A stretch of 64,000 nt of DNA from Niveispirillum sp943370215 (GCA_943370215.1 CALRQC020000013.1:62001-126000), one strand, 5' to 3'; positions 44,060 through 53,390 are shown, counted from the stretch's first letter. Translations and numbers: made by a program. The notes: generated from the sequence alone by a model not told the origin.

Positions 44060-45085
44060 TTACGCAGCCTGATCCAGAATATGCCCCACCGCCCCATCGG
44101 GGGGCAGGTGGTTGGCAACAAAATCCGCCACCGGAGCCAATAACGGGTGGCGGATGGCATGGGCGAACTGGCCCCAGACGCGGGCCAGAAAGGCCAGTTG
44201 TTTACGGCTGCCGCCCAGGGCGCAAAGCTGGGCCACCCGGCCCAGAATGCGCGCATGGCGCATCGCCCCCATCACGGCATAGCTGGCGTTGAACGCATCG
44301 GATTCAACCCCCGACCGGGCATCCAGGTAACGCGTGCGCATGGCGGCCTGAATGTCCGGGGGCACATCGCGCCTGGCATCTTCCAGCAGCGACAACAGGT
44401 CATAGCTGACCGGGCCAATGCCGGCATCCTGCACATCCAGCAAGCCGCAGGCCCGCACACCCGCGCGGGCCGGTAGCAGCATCAGGTTGCCGGGATGGTA
44501 ATCCCGCAGCAGCAGGCTGACCGGCAGCCGGCCCAGCACCCCTTCCAGCACCGCCCGCCATGCCGCATCCAGCGCCGCCCGCGCCGCGTCCCCCAGCGGC
44601 TGACCGGCAGCCTGGAAATAGGCATCGCCGAACAGGCCAACCTGGGCGCTGAACAGGGCCAGATCATAGCGGGGCAGGCCCGCCGTCCCCGGCTGATCCA
44701 GGTGAAAACGATCATGCAGATGGATCAGCACATCGGTGGCCAGCCGGTAGAGCGGTCCGGGATCGGCCCCGCCTTCCAGCAGTTTGGCGAAACTGTCATC
44801 GCCAAAATCTTCCAGCAGCAGCAGGCCCTGATCCGGTGTGGCGGCATAGGGTTCCGGGGCGGACAGGCCGCATTCCCGCAGCAGGGCACAAACCTGCATG
44901 AAGGGCGGCACCTGTGCCGCCCCGGCGCCTTCCGCATCCATCAGGATGGCGCTGGGCGGTGCCGCCCCCTGCCGGGTCAGCCGTTCATAACGGCGGGTGG
45001 ACCAGTCGGCCCCCATGGGAAGGCGTGTCGTCCCGCCCCAGCCGGCCCCCGCCAGCAAGGTGATGATCTGGCTTTCGCGCATCAC
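44060..45085 (-). CDS. amgK: Anomeric MurNAc/GlcNAc kinase (AmgK-like)
   Basis: 341 residues, aminoglycoside-phosphotransferase fold. Key parts: LLLLEDFGDDSFAKLL in the hinge region, the catalytic loop SLLLRDYHPGNLML (Asp and Asn), and LLDVQDAGIGPVSYDLLSLLED with the metal-binding Asp. In the AmgK-MurU pathway it phosphorylates MurNAc at C1 for recycling. The ATG overlaps the tsaE stop (ATGA) and murU follows after 14 nt, matching the conserved alphaproteobacterial order. Confidence 0.9.
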   Translation of the reverse strand: MMRESQIITLLAGAGWGGTTRLPMGADWSTRRYERLTRQGAAPPSAILMDAEGAGAAQVPPFMQVCALLRECGLSAPEPYAATPDQGLLLLEDFGDDSFAKLLEGGADPGPLYRLATDVLIHLHDRFHLDQPGTAGLPRYDLALFSAQVGLFGDAYFQAAGQPLGDAARAALDAAWRAVLEGVLGRLPVSLLLRDYHPGNLMLLPARAGVRACGLLDVQDAGIGPVSYDLLSLLEDARRDVPPDIQAAMRTRYLDARSGVESDAFNASYAVMGAMRHARILGRVAQLCALGGSRKQLAFLARVWGQFAHAIRHPLLAPVADFVANHLPPDGAVGHILDQAA

Positions 45086-45540
45086 GCCATCCCCGCCAGC
45101 CGGCCTTCCCAGCGCCCGCGCCCGGTCAGCACAGCGCGGCGGCTGGCGGGACCGGTGATATTGATGTCAATATCCAGCCGGTCGGCGGGCAGCAGCCGGC
45201 CCAGCCGGTCCGGCCATTCCACCAGGGCACAATCCTGCAACGCCTCCTCCCAGCCCAGTTCCACCACCTCCGCCGGGTCGGTCAGCCGGTACAGGTCGAA
45301 ATGCCAGAGCGGTGGGGACAGGTGATCGTACTGCTGCACCAGGGTGAAGGTGGGGCTGGGCACCTCCTCTGCCGGGTTATCAGCCAGATGGCGGATCAGC
45401 GCCCGGCAGAAGGCGGTTTTGCCCGCCCCCAGATCACCCCGCAGGGCCAGCACATCGCCGCTGCGCAGCCACCCGGCCACGGTCGCGGCCAGGGCCGCCG
45501 TGGCATCTTCATCGGCAAGATCGAAAACAAGGCTGGTCAT
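45082..45540 (-). CDS. tsaE: tRNA t6A biosynthesis ATPase TsaE
   Basis: 152 residues from the ATG at 45540 (MTSLVFDLADED); the frame is open to 45693 but the upstream part is not family-like. P-loop GDLGAGKTAFCRALI, then PSPTFTLVQQY and LWHFDLYRLTDPAEVVELGWEEAL, all diagnostic for TsaE. With TsaB and TsaD it supports threonylcarbamoylation of A37 in tRNAs. First gene of the tsaE-amgK-murU-addB run. Confidence 0.95.
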   Translation of the reverse strand: MTSLVFDLADEDATAALAATVAGWLRSGDVLALRGDLGAGKTAFCRALIRHLADNPAEEVPSPTFTLVQQYDHLSPPLWHFDLYRLTDPAEVVELGWEEALQDCALVEWPDRLGRLLPADRLDIDINITGPASRRAVLTGRGRWEGRLAGMA

Positions 45541-45716
45541 GGGGCCTGCGAATGAACCAAACGGATTGCGTGTCGAATGGGAGTCTATCCCAACTTCATG
45601 ACGCTTTGGAATGGCTGGTTCCGTTTGCCATCCAGACATTGCGGGGCTTGCCAAGCCAGGGGAAAGGGGGCACCTAGACCGGCGATCATTCACCGGTTGC
45701 CGGAAAGTGTGCGCCC

Positions 45717-46739
45717 ATGTCCGATACCCAGAACCGCCATTCCACCGATGTTGTCATTATCGGCGCCGGGCCCGTCGGCCTGTTCGCCGTGTTTGAATGC
45801 GGCATGTTGAAGATGCGCACCCATGTGGTGGATGCGCTGGATATGCTGGGCGGGCAATGCACGGCGCTTTACCCGGAAAAGCCGATCTATGACATTCCCG
45901 CCCACCCCTCCATCGATGGGGCCGACCTGATCGACCGGCTGGCCGAACAGGCCGCCCCCTTCAACCCCACCTATCATCTGGGCCAGCAGGTCACCACCCT
46001 GACCCGTGAAGGCGAAGGCTGGCTGGTCGGCACCGACAAAGGTACGGTGATTGAGGCCAAGGCGGTGATCATCGCCGCCGGTGTGGGTGCCTTCGGCCCT
46101 AACAAGCCGCCGCTGGACGGTCTGGAACAGTATGAGGGTTCCGGCGTCTTCTACATGGTGAAGCGCCGGGCTGATTTCGCCGGCAAGCGCGTGGTGATCG
46201 CCGGCGGCGGCGACAGCGCGGTGGACTGGGCCAATTCCCTGTCAGAGGAGGCGGAAAAGGTGATGGTGGTGCATCGCCGCCCGAAATTCCGCGCAGCACC
46301 CGAAAGCGTGTCACGCATGGATGCGCTGATCGCATCGGGCAAGATCGAACTGGTGGTGCCCTATCAGCTTTCCGGGCTGGAAGGGGTGGGGGGCAAGCTG
46401 ACCGGCGTGCGGGTGGCCGACCTGGACGATAACGAAAAGGTGCTGGACGCCGATGTGCTGCTGCCCTTCTTCGGGCTGGCGATGAATCTGGGCCCCATCG
46501 CCGATTGGGGGCTGGAGATGGAAAAGGGCCATATCGCGGTCGATCAGCGCACGCTGGCGACATCGGCCCCTGGCATCCATGCCATTGGCGATATCGCCAA
46601 TTATCCCGGCAAGCTGAAGCTGATCCTATGCGGTTTCGCCGAGGCCGCCATGGCGGCCCACGCCATCCATCCGCGCGTTCACCCGGATGTGGCCCTGCAT
46701 TTTGAATATTCCACCAGCAAGGGCAAGCCCGGTGCCTGA
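45717..46739 (+). CDS. Ferredoxin/flavodoxin-NADP+ reductase, thioredoxin-reductase-like type
   Basis: 340 residues. FAD site VVIIGAGPVGLFAVFE, a second nucleotide site VVIAGGGDSAVDW for NADPH, and the C-terminal IHAIGDIANYPGKLKLI typical of the TrxR-like FNR group. It lacks the redox-active CxxC of thioredoxin reductase. The HCP or ferredoxin partner is not encoded nearby. Probably supplies electrons between NADPH and ferredoxin. Monocistronic with a strong terminator. Confidence 0.93.
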   Translation: MSDTQNRHSTDVVIIGAGPVGLFAVFECGMLKMRTHVVDALDMLGGQCTALYPEKPIYDIPAHPSIDGADLIDRLAEQAAPFNPTYHLGQQVTTLTREGEGWLVGTDKGTVIEAKAVIIAAGVGAFGPNKPPLDGLEQYEGSGVFYMVKRRADFAGKRVVIAGGGDSAVDWANSLSEEAEKVMVVHRRPKFRAAPESVSRMDALIASGKIELVVPYQLSGLEGVGGKLTGVRVADLDDNEKVLDADVLLPFFGLAMNLGPIADWGLEMEKGHIAVDQRTLATSAPGIHAIGDIANYPGKLKLILCGFAEAAMAAHAIHPRVHPDVALHFEYSTSKGKPGA

Positions 46740-46745
46740 TAGAAA

Positions 46746-46780
46746 AAGGCCCGCGCGGGGGCGTTCCCTGCGCGGGCCTT
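46746..46780 (+). terminator. Terminator after the FNR-like gene
   Basis: AAGGCCCGCGC (46746-46756) pairs perfectly with GCGCGGGCCTT (46770-46780), flanked by an A-run before and CGGTCTTTGG after. Classic intrinsic terminator, six bases past the stop. Confidence 0.85.
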
Positions 46781-46836
46781 CGGTCTTTGGAATCGGGCCT
46801 TGAAACGCCGTACCTGTCCGGTTTTATCGCCCGGTA

Positions 46837-47076
46837 TCAGGCGGTGATGTTCACAAAGCTGCCACGGGTACGGCCGGACTGCACAGCCTCCTGCCGCTCA
46901 TTCTCCGTCGGCGCGGTGTTCTGCACGCTCTCCCGGCTTTCTTCCGCCGGGTTGCTGCTATTGTCCTGCTGGGCAGCGTTCACCGCCGGTACCCGGCTGC
47001 CACCATCCGAGGAGCGGACGGTCGGGCTTTGGGATACCGCCTGGGACGCATATGCAGAAATACCGCTGATCGCCAT
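46837..47076 (-). CDS. Small hypothetical protein
   Basis: 79 residues from the ATG at 47076 (GAGGTG upstream), starting MAISGISAYASQAVSQSPTV. Ser/Gln/Asn-rich and without signal peptide or hydrophobic core, so probably largely disordered. The C-terminus ends SGRTRGSFVNITA. The start resembles small YjfB-like or flagellar-associated proteins of other alphaproteobacteria, but this is only an impression. It is divergent from the YccF gene. Confidence 0.6.
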   Translation of the reverse strand: MAISGISAYASQAVSQSPTVRSSDGGSRVPAVNAAQQDNSSNPAEESRESVQNTAPTENERQEAVQSGRTRGSFVNITA

Positions 47077-47280
47077 CACACACCTCACTGGGCCTGTGGA
47101 TAAGATAGGATCGACCAGCCTCCGCGTCAATCGCGCCGATAGGATAGGCGACCCCGCGCCCCATGCATTGCTGCGGCACCTCCGTCAGTGGTCCGGTGCC
47201 GGTGCTTTGCATTGGCCGTTTCTTCACCCCAGATATCGGGCATGATGGCCTATGTACCTGATCAACCAAGGATCGCTGTG

Positions 47281-47709
47281 ATGATCAACCTGTTGCTGAA
47301 CCTGTTGTGGGTGTTTTTGTTCGGCTTTGCCGCAGCACTGGGCTGGCTGACGGCGGCGCTGTTCATGGTCATCACCATTGTCGGCATCCCCTGGGCGCGG
47401 GCGGCGGTGAATATCGCCATCTTCATGCTCTGGCCCTTTGGCCGGGTGGCGGTGGACCGGGCCGACCTGACCGGGCGGGGGGATCTGGGCACCAGCCCGC
47501 TGGGCACCATCGGCAATATCATCTGGTTCATCTTTGCCGGCATCTGGCTGGCGCTGGGGCATCTGCTGCTGGGGCTGGGTTTCTGCCTCACCATCATCGG
47601 CATTCCCTTCGGCTTTCAGCATTTCAAATTTGCCGGGCTGGCCCTGGCCCCCATCGGCAAGACCATTGTTGACCGCGAAGTGGCCGACGCCATGTATGGG
47701 CGGCGGTAA
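47281..47709 (+). CDS. YccF domain membrane protein
   Basis: 142 residues from the ATG at 47281. Two tandem YccF-type repeats are visible: LLNLLWVFLFGFAAALGWL with VITIVGIPWARAAVNIA and LWPFGR, then GNIIWFIFAGIWLALGHLL with LTIIGIPFGFQHFKFAGLA. Four hydrophobic helices; inner membrane. Function unknown, though family members are linked to small-molecule or lipid handling. Followed by repeat copy B. Confidence 0.9.
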   Translation: MINLLLNLLWVFLFGFAAALGWLTAALFMVITIVGIPWARAAVNIAIFMLWPFGRVAVDRADLTGRGDLGTSPLGTIGNIIWFIFAGIWLALGHLLLGLGFCLTIIGIPFGFQHFKFAGLALAPIGKTIVDREVADAMYGRR

Positions 47710-47734
47710 AAAAACCTCATTATTCCAATCTCCC

Positions 47735-47844
47735 TCATGCGCCGGGCGGCGGCATCCGCCGCCTTGGCTTGCGGCACCACGTGGTGCCGGGCTGGCAGTC
47801 GCCAGCCTCCAATCCACCTAAAGATCAACCTTTAGGTGGATTGG
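47735..47844. repeat. Three-palindrome composite repeat, copy B (opposite orientation)
   Basis: Between convergent yccF and patatin genes. Read on the minus strand it has the same order as copy A: GGCTGGC/GCCAGCC (47790-47807), the identical 18-nt palindrome CGGCACCACGTGGTGCCG (47772-47789), and GGCGGCGG/CCGCCGCC with loop CAT (47745-47763). A 15-bp hairpin (47809-47823 with 47830-47844) adjoins the patatin gene stop. The first stem differs from copy A at two paired positions on both sides. Confidence 0.85.
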
Positions 47845-47846
47845 TA

Positions 47847-48902
47847 TTATTCCAGCAGGTCAGCGGCATTGCCCTTGGCCAGCATGTCCGCCCAGGCATC
47901 GGCCAGCCGGTCGGTTTCCGCCACCACATGCCGCCAGTAACGCTGACGCTCTGCCGTGGGCAGGCGGTTGAAATCCCCCCGGTCGGGGATTTTGCCATAG
48001 GGCAGGCGGCCGATGAAATCATCCGACGGGCAGATCAACAGGGTGCGGGACAGGCTGGCCGCCCCCGGCCGGCGCCAGCGCAAAGCCTTGTCGTACCAGC
48101 CGGGCACCAGCCGGGGGCCGAAATGCGGGTACAAAACCAGCCCCGGCGCTGCCCAGGCGATATCCAGATGGTAATCGATGATGCCGCCATCCAGATAAAG
48201 CCCTGGCTTGGCCCCCACCAGATCGACCACCCCGTCAAAGACAAAGGGCACGGCGGAGGAGGCCAGCAGGCCCGGCAGCAGATTGTCCGCCGTCAGGGCC
48301 ACCGCCTGGGTGGGAAAGGGCGTGGTCAGGCTGAAGGGCGGCGGGCTGCGCCGGTCATGCAGCACGGTGCGTTCGAAGAACAGGCCCAGTGACCGCCGGC
48401 TGACCGCGTTGGCCAGCCCCGCCGCCCCCAGCCCCAGGCCCAACCCCGTGCGGCTGCCCGGCCGGATCATGCCGCGCCCGCGCACGGCCAGGATGCTGGC
48501 CCGCATGAACGGATGATTCAGCATTGCGGCCACCCCGTCGGTGCCGAAAATGGTGGCCAGGAAATCCCGGCAATGGTCGGTCAGTTCGGCAGCGCTCACC
48601 GGCGGTTCCACCGCATAATCCAGATAGACCTGTTCGAATCGGCGACAGGCGGCCACCGGGTCCGGCTGGGCCAGACAGGCAAAGCGCCAGGTGCCGATGG
48701 AACTGCCCACCATATGCAGCGGTCGGGTGCGCCCCTGAAACCAATGGCCGAACAGGGCCTGGTCCAGCCGGGTCAGCGCCAGCCATTTCGCCCCGCCCGA
48801 CGCGCCGGCGACAATATCGAACAGATCCTCATGCAGCCCTTCGGCACGGATACGGGCGGCGGCTTCCGGGCCGGCGATCAGGCGGAGGGGGGAAGGCGGC
48901 AT
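47847..48902 (-). CDS. Patatin-like phospholipase family protein
   Basis: 351 residues. The serine-Asp dyad of patatins is visible: nucleophile elbow MVGSSIGTWR (GxSxG, about residue 67) and the DG dyad in YLDGGIIDYHLD (about residue 239). The oxyanion-type glycine stretch is AGASGGAKW. No signal peptide, so a cytoplasmic or translocated lipid acyl hydrolase. Monocistronic; the stop lies at the hairpin of repeat copy B. Confidence 0.87.
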   Translation of the reverse strand: MPPSPLRLIAGPEAAARIRAEGLHEDLFDIVAGASGGAKWLALTRLDQALFGHWFQGRTRPLHMVGSSIGTWRFACLAQPDPVAACRRFEQVYLDYAVEPPVSAAELTDHCRDFLATIFGTDGVAAMLNHPFMRASILAVRGRGMIRPGSRTGLGLGLGAAGLANAVSRRSLGLFFERTVLHDRRSPPPFSLTTPFPTQAVALTADNLLPGLLASSAVPFVFDGVVDLVGAKPGLYLDGGIIDYHLDIAWAAPGLVLYPHFGPRLVPGWYDKALRWRRPGAASLSRTLLICPSDDFIGRLPYGKIPDRGDFNRLPTAERQRYWRHVVAETDRLADAWADMLAKGNAADLLE

Positions 48903-49026
48903 GGGGCGGGTCCGGTCTCAACCTCAAGGGAACGCGGCGGTCGGCATCTATTGACGTCACCCGCCGCCCCATGGTGATAGTGCGCCCAACCTTCCCCGAC
49001 AATATGGACACCGAGGGCGGACCCCC

Positions 49027-49866
49027 ATGTTCAACATCGCCACCGTGGATTTCCAGGCACCCGATGCCGCCGAACAGTTCGTGCGTTCCATGCATGAAAC
49101 CGGCTTCGCCGTGCTGCGCAACCATCCCATCGATACCGGCCTGATCGGCGACCTGTACAAGGTCTGGGCCGATTTCTTCGCCGGGGATGGCAAGCATGAC
49201 TATACGTTCGACCCGCAGTTCCAGGATGGCTATTTCCCCTTCAAGTCGGAAAATGCCAAGGACAGTGCGGTCAAGGATCTGAAGGAATTCTACCATGTCT
49301 ACCCCGCCCGCCGGCTGCCGCCGGGGGTGGAGGATGCCACGCACCGCATGTATGACGATCTGCGGGGCCTGGGCGACCGGCTGCTGGGCTGGATTCAAGA
49401 TCAGGTACCGGGGGCCGTGCGCGACAGCTTCTTTGAACCGCTGCCGGGCATGATGGAAGGGTCTGACCGGTCGCTGTTCCGCATCCTGCATTACCCGCCC
49501 ATTGGTGAAGGCTATGAGCCGGGGGCTGTGCGCGCAGCGGCGCATGAGGATATCAACCTGATCACCTTGCTGGTGACCGGTTCGGAACCCGGCCTGCAGG
49601 CCCAGGATACGGCCGGCAACTGGCATGATGTGCCGTGCGATGCTGGGATGATTGCCGTCAATGGTGGCGACATGCTGAAGCTGGCGTCGGGCAATTACAT
49701 CCCGGCCACGCCGCACCGGGTGGTGAACCCGCCGCCGGAACATAATGTCTCGCGCTATTCGATGCCGATGTTCCTGCATCCGCGCGCCAATGTTCGCCTG
49801 TCGGCGGAACTGACGGCGGGGGAATTCCTGGACCAGCGCCTGCGCGAAATCGGCCTGAAGAAGTAA
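49027..49866 (+). CDS. 2-oxoglutarate/Fe(II)-dependent oxygenase (isopenicillin N synthase-like)
   Basis: 279 residues. The C-terminal Fe2OG domain shows the facial triad: HED near residue 175 (RAAAHEDINLITLLV), the distal His in ATPHRVVNPP (about 230) and the 2-oxoglutarate Arg in RYSMPMF. The N-terminal DIOX_N part has HETGFAVLRNHPID. The exact substrate is unknown; relatives range from gibberellin to small-molecule hydroxylases. Monocistronic with a perfect 16-bp terminator hairpin. Confidence 0.9.
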   Translation: MFNIATVDFQAPDAAEQFVRSMHETGFAVLRNHPIDTGLIGDLYKVWADFFAGDGKHDYTFDPQFQDGYFPFKSENAKDSAVKDLKEFYHVYPARRLPPGVEDATHRMYDDLRGLGDRLLGWIQDQVPGAVRDSFFEPLPGMMEGSDRSLFRILHYPPIGEGYEPGAVRAAAHEDINLITLLVTGSEPGLQAQDTAGNWHDVPCDAGMIAVNGGDMLKLASGNYIPATPHRVVNPPPEHNVSRYSMPMFLHPRANVRLSAELTAGEFLDQRLREIGLKK

Positions 49867-50002
49867 TACCAAACCCCGGTGAGGAGAAGTCACCGGGGTT
49901 TGGTACGGCGCGATCGCCACCACGTGGCACGTGGCACGTGAAGCCAGCGCCAAACGGCGTTGGCGCCAGCGCTTGAGGCCGGTGATCGGTTGCGATCACC
50001 GG
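49867..50002. repeat. Three-palindrome composite repeat, copy D with flanking hairpins
   Basis: Between convergent 2OG-oxygenase and mutS. Order: 16-bp hairpin 49867-49882/49890-49905 (terminator of the oxygenase gene), GGCG-CGAT-CGCC (49907-49918), CACGTG-rich palindrome (49919-49940), GCCAGCGCC/GGCGTTGGC (49943-49964, one G-U), tail CCAGCGCTTGAGG, and a 10-bp hairpin CCGGTGATCG/CGATCACCGG (49979-50002). The module order matches copies A and B although sequence is more diverged. Confidence 0.75.
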
Positions 50003-50039
50003 GACAGGGGATCAGGCTTGAATCCCAAGGGGCGGTGGA

Positions 50040-52757
50040 TTACCGCCCCTTGGCCTCTGCCAACAATGTGCGCAGCCGATACAACGCATCCAGCGCCTGA
50101 CGGGGCGTCAACTCATCCGGGTTCACCTCCCGCAATGCCGCTTCCACCGCCGATGGTTCGGCCGTCGTGACCTCCGGTGCCGGGGCCGGCCGCATGTTCA
50201 GGGCGGCAAACAACGGCAGATCGTCGGCCAGCCGGGCGGCGGCACTGGCCTGATCGCCCTTCTCCAGGATTTTCAGCACCTGTTCGGCCCGCTGGATCAC
50301 CGCCGGGGGCAGGCCCGCCAGCCGGGCGACATGGATGCCATAGGACCGGTCGGCGGCACCGGCCGCCACCTCATGCAGGAACACCACTTCGCCGCGCCAT
50401 TCCTTGATCCGCATCGTGTGGCAGGAAAGCTCGGCCAGTTTGGCGGCCAACGCCGTCAATTCGTGATAATGGGTGGCGAACAGGCCCCGGCAGCGCGCCA
50501 CCTCATGCAGATGTTCCACACAGGCCCAGGCGATGGAAAGCCCGTCAAAGGTGGCCGTGCCGCGCCCGATCTCGTCCAGAATCACCAGCGACCGGCGGGT
50601 CGCCTGGTTCAGGATGGTGGCCGTCTCCACCATCTCCACCATGAAGGTGGAACGGCCGCGCGCCAGATCGTCCGCCGCGCCGACGCGGCTGAACAGCTTG
50701 TCCACCACGCCGATATGCGCGCTGGCAGCGGGCACATAGGCCCCCATCTGCGCCAGCACGGCGATCAGCGCATTCTGGCGCAGGAAGGTGGATTTACCGG
50801 CCATGTTGGGACCGGTCAGCAGCCATAGGCGCTGGCCGGGTGACAGGCCGCAATCATTGGCGACAAAGGCCCCGCCGCCCTGTTCGGCCAGCGCCTCTTC
50901 CACCACCGGATGCCGGCCGCCGCTGATCTCAAAGGTCAGGTCATCGGTCAGGTGTGGGCGGCACCAGTGGCGGTCGACCGCCAGTTCAGCCAGGGCTGCC
51001 GTCACATCCAGCGTGGCGAGCGCGCGGGCGGTGGCGGCGATGAAATCGGCCTTGGCCACCAGTTCGGCCACCAGCTTGGCGAACAGGTCCAGTTCCAGCG
51101 CCAGCGCCCGGTCACCGGCTTCCGCCACCTTGCGTTCCAGTTCCGACAGGGCCACGGTGGTGAAGCGTACCGCCCCCGCCATGGTCTGGCGGTGGATGAA
51201 ATCGGCCCGGTGCTTTTCCGACATCAGCTTGTCGGCATGGGTGGCCGTGACTTCGATATAATAGCCCAGCACGTTATTGTGCCGAATCTTCAGGGACTGG
51301 ATGCCCGTCTGGTCGGCATATTGCGCCTGCAGCCCGGCAATATGCCGGCGGCTGTCATCACGCAGCCCCTTCAATTCATCCAGGGGGGCGGAATATCCCG
51401 CCGCGATGAAACCGCCATCACGGGCCAGCAGCGGCAGTTCCGGCCCCAATGCCTGGGACAGCAGGTCGATCAGCGCTTCATGATCGGCCCCGGTTCCCCC
51501 CAACAGCCCATCGGCGACGCGGGCCAAACCTTCCGGCAGCGGCCCGGCATCGCCATAGGCCAGCCGCCCCCGGATGGCCACGGCGCGGGCCAGACCGTCG
51601 CGGATATTGGCCAGATCGCGCGGGCTGCCACGATCCAGCGTCAGGCGGGACAGGGCACGCTCCATATCGGGTGTTTGGCCCAGTTCGGCGCGGATATCCA
51701 GGCGCAGATGCGATTGTTCGACCAGCAGCGACACCATGTCCAACCGGCGGGCGATGCGTGCCGGATCGGTCAACGGCGCTGAAAGCCGGGCTGAAAGCAG
51801 GCGCGCACCGGAACCGGTCACGCTTCGGTCGATGGCGGCCAGCAGGCTGCCGCGTCGGTCGCCGGTCATGGTGCGGGTCAGTTCCAGGTTGCGGCGGGTA
51901 GCGGGATCGATTTCCAGCACCTGCCCCGCCCCCTGCCGGCGCGGCGTGTCAAAGCGCGGCAGCCGGCCCTTCTGGGTCAGTTCGACATAATCGACCAGGG
52001 CACCGGCCGCCGCCACCTCGGCCCGGGTGAAGGCGCCGAACGCATCCAGCGTGCCGACGCCATAGAGCGACAACAGGCGCTGGCGGCCATTTTCGCTGTC
52101 GAACCGTGCATTGGGCTGAATGGTCAGCCGGTTGCGCCATTCCGCCCAGACGGGTTCCAGTTCGTCCGCCTGGAACAGCCGTTCGGGCAACAGCACCTCT
52201 CCCGGTGCCAGCCTTGCCAGGGCGGCCCCCAGCCCGGCGCGTTCCACCGGGGCCAGGGTCAGCTCGCCCGTGGACAGGTCCAGCCAGGCCAACCCGGCCT
52301 CGCCACCGGCCTCTGCCAATGCCGCCAGATAATTATTGGACCGGGCATCCAGCAACCCATCCTCGGTGATGGTGCCGGGGGTGACGACGCGCACCACCTC
52401 CCGCCGGACGACGGATTTGGAGCCGCGCTTCTTTGCCTCTGCCGGATCTTCCGTCTGTTCGCAGATGGCGACACGGAAACCCTGGCGGATCAGCCGCAGC
52501 AGATATTGTTCATGGGAATGCACCGGCACGCCGCACATGGGGATTTCCTCCCCCTGATGCTGGCCGCGCTTGGTGAGCGTGATGTCGAGCGCTGCTGATG
52601 CCTGCACGGCATCGTCAAAGAACAGCTCGTAAAAATCGCCCATGCGATAGAAGAGCAGCGAACCCGGATGCTGCCCCTTGATGTCCAGATACTGGACCAT
52701 CATCGGGGAAACGGGGCTGGCGGCGGCGGGGGCGGCGGCTGGGCTGGTCTGTCGCAC
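50040..52757 (-). CDS. mutS: DNA mismatch repair protein MutS
   Basis: 905 residues from a GTG at 52757; a TTG at 52799 and an ATG at 52703 are alternatives, and the N-terminus aligns best with E. coli MutS from about the GTG. Mismatch-binding FYRMGDFYELF (about residue 35) is intact. The ATPase has Walker A GPNMAGKSTFLRQ (about 640), Walker B VILDEIGRGTATFDG and FATHYHEL. Binds mismatches and recruits MutL. No mutL in the window. Confidence 0.96.
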   Translation of the reverse strand: MRQTSPAAAPAAASPVSPMMVQYLDIKGQHPGSLLFYRMGDFYELFFDDAVQASAALDITLTKRGQHQGEEIPMCGVPVHSHEQYLLRLIRQGFRVAICEQTEDPAEAKKRGSKSVVRREVVRVVTPGTITEDGLLDARSNNYLAALAEAGGEAGLAWLDLSTGELTLAPVERAGLGAALARLAPGEVLLPERLFQADELEPVWAEWRNRLTIQPNARFDSENGRQRLLSLYGVGTLDAFGAFTRAEVAAAGALVDYVELTQKGRLPRFDTPRRQGAGQVLEIDPATRRNLELTRTMTGDRRGSLLAAIDRSVTGSGARLLSARLSAPLTDPARIARRLDMVSLLVEQSHLRLDIRAELGQTPDMERALSRLTLDRGSPRDLANIRDGLARAVAIRGRLAYGDAGPLPEGLARVADGLLGGTGADHEALIDLLSQALGPELPLLARDGGFIAAGYSAPLDELKGLRDDSRRHIAGLQAQYADQTGIQSLKIRHNNVLGYYIEVTATHADKLMSEKHRADFIHRQTMAGAVRFTTVALSELERKVAEAGDRALALELDLFAKLVAELVAKADFIAATARALATLDVTAALAELAVDRHWCRPHLTDDLTFEISGGRHPVVEEALAEQGGGAFVANDCGLSPGQRLWLLTGPNMAGKSTFLRQNALIAVLAQMGAYVPAASAHIGVVDKLFSRVGAADDLARGRSTFMVEMVETATILNQATRRSLVILDEIGRGTATFDGLSIAWACVEHLHEVARCRGLFATHYHELTALAAKLAELSCHTMRIKEWRGEVVFLHEVAAGAADRSYGIHVARLAGLPPAVIQRAEQVLKILEKGDQASAAARLADDLPLFAALNMRPAPAPEVTTAEPSAVEAALREVNPDELTPRQALDALYRLRTLLAEAKGR

Positions 52758-52823
52758 TGGGGTCTGGGTCCGTCGGATGCCGGGGCGGAAAGGCGCCAAC
52801 CTAGCATCGCAGACGGGCCCGCT

Positions 52824-53390
52824 TCAAACTTCCAGGCGGTGGGCGCTGAATTCCACCAGGGTAGGCACCGCCATACCCACCCGCCGCCCTGCACCGGGAA
52901 GCGGCAGGCCGCCCACAGCGACGCAACCGCAGATCAGTTTGTCGATATGGTCGCCATCGCCGGACAAAGGCAGCATCACGCCCTGCAGCACCAACCGGGT
53001 ACGCTGGCCAGCCAGTGTGGCCCGCACCAGCATCGGTGCCCGCTGGTCGCGTGACTGGCGCAGCCAGGAGAACAGGGACAGTTCCAGCGGATGGGCGGAT
53101 CCATGATCCAGCACAAGACCGGTGAGGGTGCGGCCACAGATACCCTCCAGCCCGGTTCCGGCCAATCTTGTATAAAATCCGTGATCGGTCACATCAAAAA
53201 TCGCCAACCATGGCAAAAGTTCCGGAATATCCACCGGGTCCAATGCGGCACGCGGCGGGGCGACACGCTCGCCCCGCCGCGCACGCCAGTAATCCACGAG
53301 CTGGCGCAGCCGGTTATCCGGCAGGTCGGCCAAGGCCGTATCCATTCTCTGCACCATTGCCGCCAAACCCAAGATGAAACCCCACGCCAT
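52824..53390 (-). CDS. PAS_5-domain protein
   Basis: 188 residues, cytoplasmic. The PAS_5 (PF07310) pattern common in alphaproteobacteria is present: LVDYWRARRGERVAPPRAALDPVDIPELLPWLAIFDV, then FYTRLAGTGLEGICGRTLTG. No output domain. ATG at 53390 has GGGCGG upstream; ATGs at 53357 and 53345 are possible. Such proteins are of unknown role. It lies upstream of mutS on the same strand. Confidence 0.82.
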   Translation of the reverse strand: MAWGFILGLAAMVQRMDTALADLPDNRLRQLVDYWRARRGERVAPPRAALDPVDIPELLPWLAIFDVTDHGFYTRLAGTGLEGICGRTLTGLVLDHGSAHPLELSLFSWLRQSRDQRAPMLVRATLAGQRTRLVLQGVMLPLSGDGDHIDKLICGCVAVGGLPLPGAGRRVGMAVPTLVEFSAHRLEV

